DNA of 64,000 nt from Gammaproteobacteria bacterium (GCA_030425685.1 JAUIAD010000003.1:124001-188000); one strand, 5' to 3'. Shown: positions 34,845 to 44,979, counted from the first letter of the stretch. Notes: generated from the letters alone by a model not told the origin. Made by a program: numbers and translations.

Positions 34845-37460
34845 CTAAGGGTTTTGTATTTTTTTCCAGGTGTTATACAAGCCTTCTGGCCCTGCACTTT
34901 TTGCATAGCCATTGGCAAGCTCCCACTCCCTGGCTACGGTGGGAGCTACCCCACTGGATTGCACCACTAGATCCTTAAATAAAGCCCAATTTAAAGCCTG
35001 CAAACCAATAACAACTTTTGCCGCCTGCGGGTCGACTATCTGGCTAGGGTCTAAAAAGGCGGCGCTATACAATAAGGCGCAAGCCTCAGCCAATTTAACA
35101 TCATCATCCGTATTAGCATCGACCAATAATCCATAATTGCGCACCTTTGTCATTGCTTGACTAGCCTTATGCTGATCATAAGCGAACAAAGCAAGGCCCA
35201 TGATGATAGCGACACCAACCAAACACCAACCTACCACTGGAATTGCTGCTCCCATGGTACCACCAGCTAGCAATGCCGCAGATAGCCCCGCACTGCCTGC
35301 TGACTCGATAGCAACCGATAACGTAAAGATACTAGAGCCTAGCCCCCATACTGAGGAAAGACAACTAGCCGCTTGGCGACCATAGCTTTGCTTAAACGCT
35401 TGCGTGGCACCCATTTGCTTGACCGCGTTTGCGTCCACGCTACTAGCACAAGGTAACGCTTGTCCTTCTGACTGCGTTGTTAGGCTATGCAAACTACGAA
35501 TTCTTTTATTAACACCATCATTGGCGCCTTTCATTTTATAGAGGGTTCTACCTTCCTGAATGGTGCTAATCAAGTTATTAAGTAAACCGACACTAACACC
35601 ACCTATCCCTAAACAATTACTAGTATACTTACTTGCACCCGCTAGATTACCGATCATACCAGCGGTCGCTTGGTAGGCATTACCGACACCAGCGACAACC
35701 ATCAATGCTTTATCGGTTGTGCTCTGCTGAGCTAATAATCGACGTTCCTCGTCTGAAGTAATCCAACGACCAATTTGCGCCAGCGAACTCACCAGCTTAC
35801 ACTGCGTCACTAATTGCGAACTTGTTAGAAAACCGCTACTGCCGGTATGCGCACCTCGTTCTATGGCTTGGCCATTTGCGTTTGTTCCTGTGGCCACCGT
35901 CGAGCGACTGATGCTATCACGATCCCACAAAAAGGTGACGTAGTTAAGTGAGGAGCCGCCGCCATTACTTGAGTTAGGTGAATAAGACAAATTAAGCGTT
36001 GCTTCCACGTTTGCTAAAAGATCCCATTTGCCCATCGCTCCTCCTAATGTAGGGTGAAGCGTCGCACCTCCCAGCGATTGAGTATTATCTTGCGAACGAA
36101 GAAAAGGAGCATAGTCTGCAACAGTTGACTCTATATGCTTGGTTAATTCAGTATACAAATCGTTGTATTGACCACTTAGCAGGCGTTGACCCGGTTTCTT
36201 ATCCACCAACATTTTTAATTTCTTCATATGAGCAAGCACGCAGATGCGATTGAAGTTTCGCCATCCCAGCCCCAAACTGCGCATCCAACGCATTAAATCG
36301 GAACCAGGCGTTTGGCTACTCGCTTGGGAATAGGCATGCTGCGCCATCATATTTAGCAGCTCACTTTCACTGCCAATACAGCGTTGCAGGCAAGGCAGCA
36401 TACGTGCAATTAACAGCTTGTCATAAAGCACTGATAATAGATCAACCGCCTGTTTGGTATCAACTGGCGACCACCCAGCACCTTCCGTTGCTTTATCAAT
36501 ATACCGCCCGGCTTGCAAGTAATTGAGGATATCACCAACCACACAAAACAAGTCATCGCCCATGGTTTCTGCTACTGGGCACCATATCTCAGCCTTGTCT
36601 CTGACCTGCTCATTCCAGCAAGCTAACATTTGCGGCGTTGCTGAAACATTAGCGGCTTGCTGTGTCCCAGGAGATTTACTATGGTGGCTGAATAGTACCA
36701 ATGCATTTCTTGCCGCCTTTATCGCCTGTTCAGATCCTTCCACGCCCACATCTGTTGAGCAGGATAGCAATCTCTTTAGCGCACTGACTTTAGCTTTATC
36801 CTCATGACTGTGAGATACCGCACCTCGATGCAGCAATAGCAATAGGTTTTTACTAATCAACATAGCATTCAATGCTAAAGAAGGATTATATTTACTTAAT
36901 GTCTTAAACAAAGGTTCAAGACTCTCTATTCTTTGTGGCTCAACACCAGCCTGAAGCGCTGCCGGATTAAGTGAATCATTAGCACCAAACTGTGGCACTA
37001 AGCATAAACAGGATCTATCCTCAGGGTTAAAAGGACAAGGCCTAAATGTCCACCCCAAAGCACTATTTTGTGCAGTCGATTGATCCACTGGCTGATTACG
37101 CTTTAACGCATGATTAAGCTCTCGCACCTGCAGCTCCAAATGACGATGTGATTTTTCATGGCCACACTCACCATGACAGCCCGCCGAGCCACACTTAATA
37201 CAAGTTGGCTGATATCTTGCAACAGGCACCATCGCCCTTTGCTCTGCTTCTCGCTTTTTCCTCGCTTGCTCTTCACGAATCCACTTTGTAGATCGCTGTT
37301 TATTTTTACTCCACGTCTTAAGATTCCGCTCATGGGTATCCCTAAAATAGCCTCGTAAAGGTGTCGAGTGCCAGGTACATTCAGGACAAACCCCTCCAGA
37401 CATCGCTCTTCCAGGACCCTCATAATGACACTTGCTACACTCATGATAATCATAAGGCAT
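34845..37460 (-). CDS. Large protein with N-terminal zinc-ribbon motifs, unknown function
   Basis: An 871-residue protein. The N-terminus has two pairs of metal-binding cysteines, Cys8/Cys11 and Cys25/Cys28 (HECSKCHYEG, VCPEC), as in a zinc ribbon. A strongly basic segment follows (KNKQRSTKWIREEQARKKREAEQR), then another Cys/His cluster (CIKCGSAGCHGECGH). The middle is helical and unfamiliar. Near residues 730-790 there is a long glycine- and alanine-rich hydrophobic stretch (SAALLAGGTMGAAIPVVGWC, then LVGVAIIMGLALFAYD) that looks like a membrane-inserting hairpin. No enzyme signature is visible. Size, composition and neighbourhood suggest an effector-like protein; this is inference. Confidence 0.65.
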   Translation of the reverse strand: MPYDYHECSKCHYEGPGRAMSGGVCPECTWHSTPLRGYFRDTHERNLKTWSKNKQRSTKWIREEQARKKREAEQRAMVPVARYQPTCIKCGSAGCHGECGHEKSHRHLELQVRELNHALKRNQPVDQSTAQNSALGWTFRPCPFNPEDRSCLCLVPQFGANDSLNPAALQAGVEPQRIESLEPLFKTLSKYNPSLALNAMLISKNLLLLLHRGAVSHSHEDKAKVSALKRLLSCSTDVGVEGSEQAIKAARNALVLFSHHSKSPGTQQAANVSATPQMLACWNEQVRDKAEIWCPVAETMGDDLFCVVGDILNYLQAGRYIDKATEGAGWSPVDTKQAVDLLSVLYDKLLIARMLPCLQRCIGSESELLNMMAQHAYSQASSQTPGSDLMRWMRSLGLGWRNFNRICVLAHMKKLKMLVDKKPGQRLLSGQYNDLYTELTKHIESTVADYAPFLRSQDNTQSLGGATLHPTLGGAMGKWDLLANVEATLNLSYSPNSSNGGGSSLNYVTFLWDRDSISRSTVATGTNANGQAIERGAHTGSSGFLTSSQLVTQCKLVSSLAQIGRWITSDEERRLLAQQSTTDKALMVVAGVGNAYQATAGMIGNLAGASKYTSNCLGIGGVSVGLLNNLISTIQEGRTLYKMKGANDGVNKRIRSLHSLTTQSEGQALPCASSVDANAVKQMGATQAFKQSYGRQAASCLSSVWGLGSSIFTLSVAIESAGSAGLSAALLAGGTMGAAIPVVGWCLVGVAIIMGLALFAYDQHKASQAMTKVRNYGLLVDANTDDDVKLAEACALLYSAAFLDPSQIVDPQAAKVVIGLQALNWALFKDLVVQSSGVAPTVAREWELANGYAKSAGPEGLYNTWKKIQNP

Positions 37461-37600
37461 AAAAAAACCCTCTTATTCAGTTAGTTATTAATTCCACATA
37501 GACAAGATTAACCCTTGCATAGTTACTATCTTAAGAGGGAAGTTTGCTTAGATTTTGATACAATTGTCCGAGACTTTATTCAAATTGTGGTTTTTGGGGT

Positions 37601-39550
37601 TTAATTCTTAGGCTGCAAAAAGTCAATCATCTCATACATCTTGAGCAAATGATTGCGTAACTTAGCCGGCAAATGGCGGTCTTCAAGCAGCTCTGTCAGC
37701 GTGATACGACAAGCTTCTTTTGCCTCTTTATAATTGGTCGGCGCTTTTAATGTATCAGCTGATGTCTCTTGCTTCTCCTTGGCTGCCAAATCTTCATCCG
37801 CTGCTCTTTTCAATGATTGATGAATCTCGACAATTTGCTGTTTAAAATAACCTAACGGCCGAGCGTAATCTTCGCGGTATTGATAAACAAACTTATTCTT
37901 TGTGCCACTTTCCTTTTTGCCGCTCTCATTTTTGCCGCCTTCATTACTCTTATTCTTGTCTTCATCGTCTTTAGCTTTTATTTCTTGATGATTCAATAAA
38001 TGAGAAAACCCTTGCAGCCCTGGTGGTACAATCCGATAGTTTGCATTCTGATTATCAAATTTATCTTTAAATGTTGAGCAAATAAACGCATAAATAGTAG
38101 GATCAGATTGCAAAAAGGACTCCAACGTCCTCGCTAAAATATTCGCTACCTCATGCTGATAAACACCATCAGGGCCATTGTTGACCTCACAAAAATAAGC
38201 CATCGCTGTATTATAAGCATCGGTAAAAGCCCAGAGGAAAAACATCAGGCTTCTTTCCGAAGGCATATCATCACAAACAAATTGTTTATCGGTATACGCA
38301 CCGAGCACGGAATAAAACACAGATAATGACGATAAAAAACGAATCCAACTTCGTGGATTAAGATTAGTATGCGCATTATAGATTTTGCTTGGCAACATTG
38401 CATCCAGTATGCGAATTCCGCGCAAGCAACCCAACCCTTTTAAACTAGCACCCCCTAAAGCAAGATCAATCGACTGACTGACCCCATCTGGTAGCACCTT
38501 GCCAACCAAGTGATCGGTTAAACCATATATTTGTGAGCTCGCCTCTTCTGAAAGGGATTTACTAATATCTTTCTGATAAGCAACAATAAGCGCTTTCTCT
38601 GACTCGACCCGGTACAAGGTCGCGCTATTGAGGACTGGATTCACACCCATTTTATAAAGCTCTTCACAATAGCTGGGCTTATTGTAGTAAGATAAAACGG
38701 TGTGTAACTTTCCATAGCGCGTTCGGGACTTGTGGGAGGAATCTATCTGTTTCATTTGTTCTTTGCCAGAAACTAAGCGCGTCGAACCACCCTGACCCAT
38801 AGGGTTATAATTAAGCGCCAAAACTCCCTTGGCAATATCCTCATGCGCTGCTTCGGTGTCACGCATATTTAATATGCTTTGACCTATCAAATACCATAAC
38901 CACCACTGCGGATCAGCTTTAGCTTGATCCAAAAGACGATATAAAATGATGCGTCGCCACTCACTATAAGCCAAAGCAATAATCTGCGTTGTCGGACACG
39001 GAGATGATGCTTCGAAATTTCGTGCACTGAGATTGCCATAAGCCCCTGCATAAGACGGGCTTTTGTCCAACATACTATAGACATCATTCTCGAACTGCAC
39101 AATATGCTGACCGCTGTGAGAAACTAGCCTTGGAATATCAGCAGTAGCATAATCAACGCGCCCTGGCCCCTGCCCAATGGCACGAAAAAGCTTATTGCTG
39201 GGCGAATTAAAATAATTCCAGCTGTGTGTGTTACTAACCCCACCGGCTAAATCTGCTTGCATGCTTGATCTATTTGATTGTGTCGTTTGTTTTGCCATGG
39301 CATTGGCTAACCGAAAATAGCCACCATAAGCGGGTACAGAGTGCAAATATTTGGCAATAAGCTTTTGAAACCCTTGATAAGCTTCACGTGGGCGCTGTGA
39401 TTCACTATTGCTGATAACAGCTTTAAAGACAGGATCCAAGACTGCGGCAACAATCTTAAGTAGCTCATTGGCACTACGTTCAATCTCGCTGATATTGGCG
39501 AGTATTTTGTTGTTAAGCTCAGCTATCTTGCTGGGGTCGCCACGACTCAT
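37601..39550 (-). CDS. Large soluble protein, unknown function
   Basis: A 649-residue protein with no recognised domain, signal peptide or membrane helix. It begins with a helical segment (ILANISEIERSANELLKIV). Near residues 520-545 there is a lysine/glutamate/glycine-rich low-complexity linker (DEDKNKSNEGGKNESGKKES), then a charged helical end. Start ATG with AGGTGGAG just upstream. It lies 140 bases upstream of the zinc-ribbon gene in the same direction, and the two may be expressed together. Confidence 0.65.
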   Translation of the reverse strand: MSRGDPSKIAELNNKILANISEIERSANELLKIVAAVLDPVFKAVISNSESQRPREAYQGFQKLIAKYLHSVPAYGGYFRLANAMAKQTTQSNRSSMQADLAGGVSNTHSWNYFNSPSNKLFRAIGQGPGRVDYATADIPRLVSHSGQHIVQFENDVYSMLDKSPSYAGAYGNLSARNFEASSPCPTTQIIALAYSEWRRIILYRLLDQAKADPQWWLWYLIGQSILNMRDTEAAHEDIAKGVLALNYNPMGQGGSTRLVSGKEQMKQIDSSHKSRTRYGKLHTVLSYYNKPSYCEELYKMGVNPVLNSATLYRVESEKALIVAYQKDISKSLSEEASSQIYGLTDHLVGKVLPDGVSQSIDLALGGASLKGLGCLRGIRILDAMLPSKIYNAHTNLNPRSWIRFLSSLSVFYSVLGAYTDKQFVCDDMPSERSLMFFLWAFTDAYNTAMAYFCEVNNGPDGVYQHEVANILARTLESFLQSDPTIYAFICSTFKDKFDNQNANYRIVPPGLQGFSHLLNHQEIKAKDDEDKNKSNEGGKNESGKKESGTKNKFVYQYREDYARPLGYFKQQIVEIHQSLKRAADEDLAAKEKQETSADTLKAPTNYKEAKEACRITLTELLEDRHLPAKLRNHLLKMYEMIDFLQPKN

Positions 39551-39647
39551 CCGCTGTCTCCACCTAATCCGCTAGATACAAAATACCATTAAAATTATAG
39601 TATATTTTGGAACTAAGTGGTCAGCGGCAATGCGTTATACTGGCTGG

Positions 39648-40076
39648 TTATTTTACGACCACAACAAAGGTCATTTTTCGACCATTGTTAGTCACCACCC
39701 AAGGACGGACATAATGGAGCGTAATATTAGTAATCCGCGGTACGACAAAGGCACTGCTTTTGACTTTAAAACGCCACACTTCATAGCCTGGCGCACCTGG
39801 CTTTTTAACATCACCAGGATAGAATTTCTGACCGATAGGCTGAATTAAGTCAGAGCGAAAATCATCGGTTAAAAACCATGAATAACCGGTAGTAGGATTC
39901 GATTTAATTTTTAAGGTAATAACTGGCGACTTCGAATTGACCTGAATCACTTTATTAGGATCGGTAAAATCGTTCTTTGCCTTTTCATCAGCACTTGCCT
40001 TTTTGGCAAGACCAGTAGTGCTCAATAAGGCTAAAACAACACCCGTCAATAAGATCAAGATTCGCGATTTTTTCAT
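39648..40076 (-). CDS. Chagasin-family cysteine protease inhibitor (I42)
   Basis: A 142-residue secreted protein with a cleavable signal peptide (about residues 1-24, LLTGVVLALLSTTGLA). The three inhibitor loops of the chagasin/ICP family are recognisable: NPTTGYSW (60-67), the Gly-rich loop PGAPGYEVWRF (93-103) and RPW (124-126). Family members block papain-type proteases from the periplasm or outside the cell. Possible targets are host lysosomal cathepsins or a secreted protease of its own; the sequence does not tell which. Confidence 0.85.
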   Translation of the reverse strand: MKKSRILILLTGVVLALLSTTGLAKKASADEKAKNDFTDPNKVIQVNSKSPVITLKIKSNPTTGYSWFLTDDFRSDLIQPIGQKFYPGDVKKPGAPGYEVWRFKVKSSAFVVPRITNITLHYVRPWVVTNNGRKMTFVVVVK

Positions 40077-40101
40077 TATTATTACCTCACCTAATGTAGC
40101 T

Positions 40102-40136
40102 TTATCCCGCAGACAAGCTGCGGGATAATAGTTTTT
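40102..40136 (+). terminator. Terminator-like hairpin between the inhibitor and manD
   Basis: Stem TTATCCCGCAG / CTGCGGGATAA with loop ACAAG (40102-40128), followed by TAG and a T6 tract on the plus strand. Both flanking genes are on the minus strand, for which the T tract is on the wrong side. It may still block read-through or stabilise the manD mRNA end. Confidence 0.5.
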
Positions 40137-40166
40137 TACGTTTGCTCAGATTGATACCCAATGGTT

Positions 40167-41378
40167 TTACCAGCTAAACATCGTTCCATCTAGCTTACGA
40201 TTTATTGGCAAATATGCGGGCTCATATGGATATTTCGCCGCTAACTCTTCATTAAAATCGACACCTAAACCAGGCGCATCCGTTACATTTAAATAACCAT
40301 CTTCAAAATAATAACTATGCGGGAATACTTCGTCAGTTTCAGGTGTATGACGCATATATTCCTGAATACCAAAGTTATTAATTGCCGTTTCAAAATGTAA
40401 AGAAGCACCCATAGTAATCGGTGATACATCCGTTGGCCCGTGACAACCGGTATTAATATGATAAATTTCCGCTAAGGCAGCAATTTTCTTCATCGGTGTC
40501 AAACCACCACCGTGCACAATTGACATACGGATATAATCAATCAACTGCTCGGTAATCAGTGTTGTGGCATCAAAAACAGTATTAAATATTTCACCCACCG
40601 CCAGCGGTGTTGTCGTATGGTTACGAATAATGCGGAACCCTTCTTGCAATTCGGCGGGTACCGCATCTTCCAACCAGAACAAATGATAAGGCTCAAGTTC
40701 CTTACCCAAACGTCCAGCTTCTATCGGCGAGAGGCGGTGATGGCAATCATGCAACAAATGCGGATCATCGCCATAAGTATCGCGCAACTTAGCAAATAGC
40801 TTTGGAATATAAGCCAAATATTTTTCTGTTGACCATTCATTTTCAACAGGCAGGCCTTTCTCTGCAGGCTCATAATACATTTTATCTTTCTTAGAAACCC
40901 CATAAGTCCCAGCTATTCCCGGCACACCTGACTGCGCACGAATCGCTTTATAACCCATATCAACGTATTTACCTACTTGATCTACCGTATCCTCAAGATC
41001 CATACCGTTGGCATGACCATAAACCATAATGCCTTTACGACTACGACCACCCAATAAATTATATACCGGTGTTTCTAAGGCTTTACCTTTAATATCCCAC
41101 AAAGCCATATCAATCGCCGCAATCGCTGACATCGTTACTGGACCACGACGCCAATAAGCACCTTTATAAAAATATTGCCAAATATCTTCAATATCAAAAG
41201 GATTACGACCAATCAAACAAGGCACTAAATGGTCTTGTAAATAAGAGGCAACCGCTAACTCGCGCCCATTTAACGTACCATCACCTATACCATAAACACC
41301 TTCATCGGTGTAAATTTTTATCGTTACAAAGTTTCGCCCTGGCGAGCAGACAAAGACTTTTGCATCAGTAATTTTCAT
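40167..41378 (-). CDS. manD: D-mannonate dehydratase (ManD/RspA, enolase superfamily)
   Basis: Dehydrates D-mannonate (or D-gluconate in some members) to 2-keto-3-deoxygluconate. The 403-residue protein follows the ManD pattern: [22 protein letters not shown] near the start, the metal ligands in [17 protein letters not shown] and AVGEIFNT, and the conserved [13 protein letters not shown] and [12 protein letters not shown] segments. It is the last gene of a minus-strand run MFS porter-SDR-manD, which with the divergent eda forms a sugar-acid pathway. Confidence 0.92.
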   Translation of the reverse strand: MKITDAKVFVCSPGRNFVTIKIYTDEGVYGIGDGTLNGRELAVASYLQDHLVPCLIGRNPFDIEDIWQYFYKGAYWRRGPVTMSAIAAIDMALWDIKGKALETPVYNLLGGRSRKGIMVYGHANGMDLEDTVDQVGKYVDMGYKAIRAQSGVPGIAGTYGVSKKDKMYYEPAEKGLPVENEWSTEKYLAYIPKLFAKLRDTYGDDPHLLHDCHHRLSPIEAGRLGKELEPYHLFWLEDAVPAELQEGFRIIRNHTTTPLAVGEIFNTVFDATTLITEQLIDYIRMSIVHGGGLTPMKKIAALAEIYHINTGCHGPTDVSPITMGASLHFETAINNFGIQEYMRHTPETDEVFPHSYYFEDGYLNVTDAPGLGVDFNEELAAKYPYEPAYLPINRKLDGTMFSW

Positions 41379-41396
41379 TTATTTTCCCCTTAGCGA

Positions 41397-42203
41397 TTAA
41401 ACTTCTTTAAAAATATCCAATGGAATTTCATTAATTAAATTACGTCCCACAACAGGATATTGCTCCAATTCATACACCACACCATTGGAAGGTGCTGACA
41501 ACTCTGACGCCCAGAAAACAGCGTGACGGGCAATATCTTCTGGTCTTAATAGTTTGCCAGAAGGCGCATAGGTTTGTGGAATATTTTGCTCCCAGTTTTC
41601 AGGGAAGCCTTCATTCTGCTTAATAGCGCTTTCATTTTCCGTCAAGGTCCAACCGACATTCAGCTGATTCACGCGAATATTATCTTTACCCAAAGCATTA
41701 CCTAAATTACGGGTCATCGTCATTAACCCACCTTTGGTGATCGCATAACCCAACAAATCAGCTTGCCCGCAATAAGCATTGATAGAACCGATATTAACAA
41801 CGGTTCCCCCGCTTCCTTGTTTACGAAACTCTCGCACCGCATCACGCGTTAAAAAAAGTGGTGCACGTAAATTAAGCCGCACAACCCAATCAAATTTATC
41901 GCCCGTAATCGTGGAAATATCATCACGTGGTGATTTACCGGCATTATTAATAAGACAATCAATCCGTCCAAATGCTTCAACCGTAGCATTGACAATCCGA
42001 TCACAAGGATCAGGGCAACTTAAATCAGCTAAAAAGTACGCTGCGCTATCTTCACCTAGTTCTTTAACTGCTTTTTCAGCACGTTCCTTATCGCGCCCAT
42101 GTAACATTACCTTAGCACCATGCTCAATGCAGTGTTTGGCAATTGCAGCGCCAATACCTGTCGTTGATCCGGTTACCAGAACAACTTTGTCTTTAAGAAG
42201 CAT
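41397..42203 (-). CDS. SDR-family oxidoreductase, probably sugar-acid related
   Basis: Short-chain dehydrogenase of 268 residues. The nucleotide-binding motif TGSTTGIG (11-18), NNAG (86-89) and the catalytic Ser140, Tyr153 and Lys157 (YAITKGG) are present. The position between manD and a sugar porter suggests it reduces fructuronate to mannonate or oxidises a related sugar acid. Substrate cannot be fixed from sequence. The gap to manD is 18 bases. Confidence 0.82.
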   Translation of the reverse strand: MLLKDKVVLVTGSTTGIGAAIAKHCIEHGAKVMLHGRDKERAEKAVKELGEDSAAYFLADLSCPDPCDRIVNATVEAFGRIDCLINNAGKSPRDDISTITGDKFDWVVRLNLRAPLFLTRDAVREFRKQGSGGTVVNIGSINAYCGQADLLGYAITKGGLMTMTRNLGNALGKDNIRVNQLNVGWTLTENESAIKQNEGFPENWEQNIPQTYAPSGKLLRPEDIARHAVFWASELSAPSNGVVYELEQYPVVGRNLINEIPLDIFKEV

Positions 42204-42225
42204 ACATAAACCTCATTAATTAATG

Positions 42226-43644
42226 TTAAAAAGAAGATCTGCCCAATTTTCTTGAGGGCACTCCCGCCCGCAAATTCGCTTCAATATGTTCTAAGCTAAC
42301 ACCTTTTGTTTCAGGGACAATTTTTAAAACAAAAACAATGCCTAGTGCGCTTAGAACAGCATAAAGCAAGAAAGTTCCACCTGTTCCCAGATGGTTAATT
42401 AAAGTTAAAAATGTAAATGCTACCAAGGCATTAAACGCCCAGCTAATAGCAACGGCTAAACTTGAGCCAACACCACGAACCTCCAGCGGAAAAATCTCTG
42501 CAATCAACAGCCACATAATCGGCCCTAAACTCATTGCAAAAGAAGCAATGTAAACAATCATGCTAGCTAAAGAAAGCCATTTTAGAAAAGGAGCACCCGC
42601 ACCCAAATAAAAAGATAAACTCAGCATAATTAAACTACTTGTCATACCAATGAGACCTAGCAATAACAGCGGTCGACGCCCCCATAAATCAATTAACGGC
42701 AAGGCAATAATAGTAAAAACAACATTCGCTATACCAACAATAGCTGTGGTAGATATAGCCCCTTGTGCCGTACTTACGCCAGCAAATTCAAAAATTTTTG
42801 GCGCGTAATAAACAATCGTATTAATCCCCGTACATTGTTGAAAAAAAGCCAACCCAATACCAATCCACAAAGCCGGCAACAACCAACGTTGAAAAAGCAA
42901 GCGCCAATCATTTTTTTCTTGCAATGTATTTTGAATTTCATGCAACTCAGCTTCAACATTGTCATGCCCACGAATGGTTTTTAAAATCCGTTTGGCAAGA
43001 TCAATGCGCCCCCGTAGCACAATCCAACGCGGACTCTGTGGCAATAACAGCATGCCCAAAAACAGTATTGCCGCTGGAATTACGCCTACCCCTAACATCC
43101 AGCGCCACTCACCTGCACGTGCGAAATAAACATTCACCCCATAGGCACATAAAATGCCAATCGTAATGGCTAGTTGATTTAAGGAAACTAATGCTCCACG
43201 ATATCGCGGTGGCGATATTTCAGAGATATACAACGGCGTCGTAAAGGAAGCAACACCGATAGCAAAACCAACTACAATCCGTGAAACCATCAACCAACTT
43301 ACCGTTGGTGCTAATGCAGAACTCAGCGTACCGAGAACGAATAATAAAGCCGTTAAAATAAGCAACAAGCGACGACCAAAATAATCGGCAAAACGACCGC
43401 CTAAAATAGCACCCAACACGGCGCCAACAAGCACAGCGCCCGTTAATAACTCGTACATTACATCCGTTAACTGAAACGTCTCATTAATAAACAGCATGGC
43501 ACCTGAAATAGCCGCTGTGTCAAATCCGAACAATATACCAGCAATCGCTGCTATACTGGCAATCAGAATAACAAAATAATTTAACGGTGCCCTTTTCTCA
43601 ACAGTAGTGAACTCAGACGAAGATGTCTGAAGTTTTTCACCCAT
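42226..43644 (-). CDS. MFS sugar porter (XylE/GalP-like)
   Basis: A 472-residue carrier with 12 hydrophobic segments and the sugar-porter signatures: GRFADYFGRRLLL, the PESPR-type motif LPQSPRWIV, GRRPLLLLG and PETKGVSLEHIE at the C-terminus. It heads the minus-strand sugar-acid operon, 22 bases from the SDR gene, so the imported substrate is probably a hexose, pentose or hexuronate used by this pathway. Confidence 0.88.
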   Translation of the reverse strand: MGEKLQTSSSEFTTVEKRAPLNYFVILIASIAAIAGILFGFDTAAISGAMLFINETFQLTDVMYELLTGAVLVGAVLGAILGGRFADYFGRRLLLILTALLFVLGTLSSALAPTVSWLMVSRIVVGFAIGVASFTTPLYISEISPPRYRGALVSLNQLAITIGILCAYGVNVYFARAGEWRWMLGVGVIPAAILFLGMLLLPQSPRWIVLRGRIDLAKRILKTIRGHDNVEAELHEIQNTLQEKNDWRLLFQRWLLPALWIGIGLAFFQQCTGINTIVYYAPKIFEFAGVSTAQGAISTTAIVGIANVVFTIIALPLIDLWGRRPLLLLGLIGMTSSLIMLSLSFYLGAGAPFLKWLSLASMIVYIASFAMSLGPIMWLLIAEIFPLEVRGVGSSLAVAISWAFNALVAFTFLTLINHLGTGGTFLLYAVLSALGIVFVLKIVPETKGVSLEHIEANLRAGVPSRKLGRSSF

Positions 43645-43710
43645 AACTCTAACTCCTTCTTCATCCTTGAGCCATGCCCGTGAGCATGTTCGACTATATA
43701 CAGAAGTGCT

Positions 43711-43728
43711 AACTAAGTCTAGATAGTT
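43711..43728. promoter_or_regulatory. Possible operator between the divergent porter and eda genes
   Basis: AACTA and TAGTT flank the six-base palindrome TCTAGA (AACTAAGTCTAGATAGTT), in the 130-base gap between the two divergent transcription units. An imperfect inverted repeat in this position could bind a regulator shared by both; no regulator gene is nearby. Confidence 0.3.
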
Positions 43729-43778
43729 ACTACAATTAAGGGCATACTATACAAAATTTATTACTTATCAGAGTGCTT

Positions 43779-44414
43779 ATGACCATCAAATCTCTTTTGG
43801 CGAAAAGCCCAATTTTACCCGTACTTACTATTCATACCCCAGAACATGCTGTTCCTCTTGCTAACGCTTTGCACGCCGGCGGCATCCATACTGTGGAAGT
43901 TGTATTACGCACACCAGCTGCACCCGAATCAGTGGAATTGATCAAAAAAGAAGTTCCTGAAGTGCACATTGGTATTGGCACTATCGTTACGGTGGAGCAA
44001 ATGCACTGGGCAAAAGAAATCGGCGCCGTCTTCACGGTAAGCCCAGGCAGTACTGAAGCACTGTTGCATGCGGCAAAAGACCTTGAGCTACCTTTTTTAC
44101 CCGGTGTGGTAACAGCTTCAGAGGTTATGCGTGCTCATGAATTAGGCTATGAAGCGATGAAGCTCTTCCCCGCCAACCTCGCGGGTGGCAGCAAAGCACT
44201 AAAAAACTTTGGCGCTTTATTCCCACAGATTTCCTTTTGCCCAACCGGCGGTGTTAACCAAGATAACCTCGCTGAGTTTGCTAGCTTAAGCAATGTCATT
44301 GCCATCGGTGGTTCTTGGCTAGCCCCACAATCGATGATGGAAGCGGGTGACTGGCAAGGCATCACAAAACTGGCAGAGCAAGCTATCGACACTTTCAATA
44401 ACCTTAACCAATAG
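43779..44414 (+). CDS. eda: KDPG/KHG aldolase
   Basis: Cleaves 2-keto-3-deoxy-6-phosphogluconate to pyruvate and glyceraldehyde 3-phosphate. The 211-residue protein has catalytic Glu40 (HTVEVVLRT), the Schiff-base Lys128 (AMKLFPAN) and the CPTGGVNQDN and AIGGSWLAP segments of the family. ATG at 43779; a GTG at 43773 is an alternative. Completes the ManD route except for a KDG kinase, which is not in the window. Confidence 0.93.
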   Translation: MTIKSLLAKSPILPVLTIHTPEHAVPLANALHAGGIHTVEVVLRTPAAPESVELIKKEVPEVHIGIGTIVTVEQMHWAKEIGAVFTVSPGSTEALLHAAKDLELPFLPGVVTASEVMRAHELGYEAMKLFPANLAGGSKALKNFGALFPQISFCPTGGVNQDNLAEFASLSNVIAIGGSWLAPQSMMEAGDWQGITKLAEQAIDTFNNLNQ

Positions 44415-44424
44415 GAATTCACCC

Positions 44425-44979
44425 ATGGCGCTAACACCCTCAACCATGCTGCCACTAGGCACACAGGCTCCTGATTTTGCCTTACCCGATACAGTTTCCA
44501 ATGCGACGATTTCTCTTAATGATATTAAATCCGACGTCGCTACCGTAATCATGTTTATTTGTAACCACTGCCCGTACGTAAAACACATCGAAAGCCAGTT
44601 AGCGGATGTAGCTAATGAATATGAGGCAAAGAATGTTAATTTTGTCGCTATTAGCTCAAATGATATTGAAAACTACCCTGAAGATTCACCGCAAAAAATG
44701 AAGGAATTTGCAAACATCAACGGCTTTTCTTTTCCATACCTTTATGATGAAAGTCAACAAACCGCTAAAAACTACCAAGCTGCCTGCACACCAGATTTTT
44801 ATATCTTTGATGGCGATTTAAAATGTGTTTATCGCGGACGCTTTGATGAATCAAGCCCCGGTAAAACTGTCCCTGTTACGGGTAAAGATTTACGCGATGC
44901 ATTGGATAGTGTTATTGCTGGAAAAGCAGTCAATCCAGAGCAAATCCCTAGCATGGGCTGCAATATCAAGTGGAAATAA
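44425..44979 (+). CDS. Thioredoxin-fold peroxiredoxin-like protein
   Basis: A 184-residue protein of the AhpC/TSA-thioredoxin type: GTQAPDFALPDT start, then FICNHCPYVKH with a CxxC pair (Cys46, Cys49). The second half has TPDFYIFDGDLKCVYRGRFDESSPG. This CNHCPYV subgroup is usually annotated as thioredoxin family or thiol peroxidase; exact function is not known. Start ATG at 44425, with AGGAATT upstream, 10 bases after eda. Confidence 0.85.
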   Translation: MALTPSTMLPLGTQAPDFALPDTVSNATISLNDIKSDVATVIMFICNHCPYVKHIESQLADVANEYEAKNVNFVAISSNDIENYPEDSPQKMKEFANINGFSFPYLYDESQQTAKNYQAACTPDFYIFDGDLKCVYRGRFDESSPGKTVPVTGKDLRDALDSVIAGKAVNPEQIPSMGCNIKWK

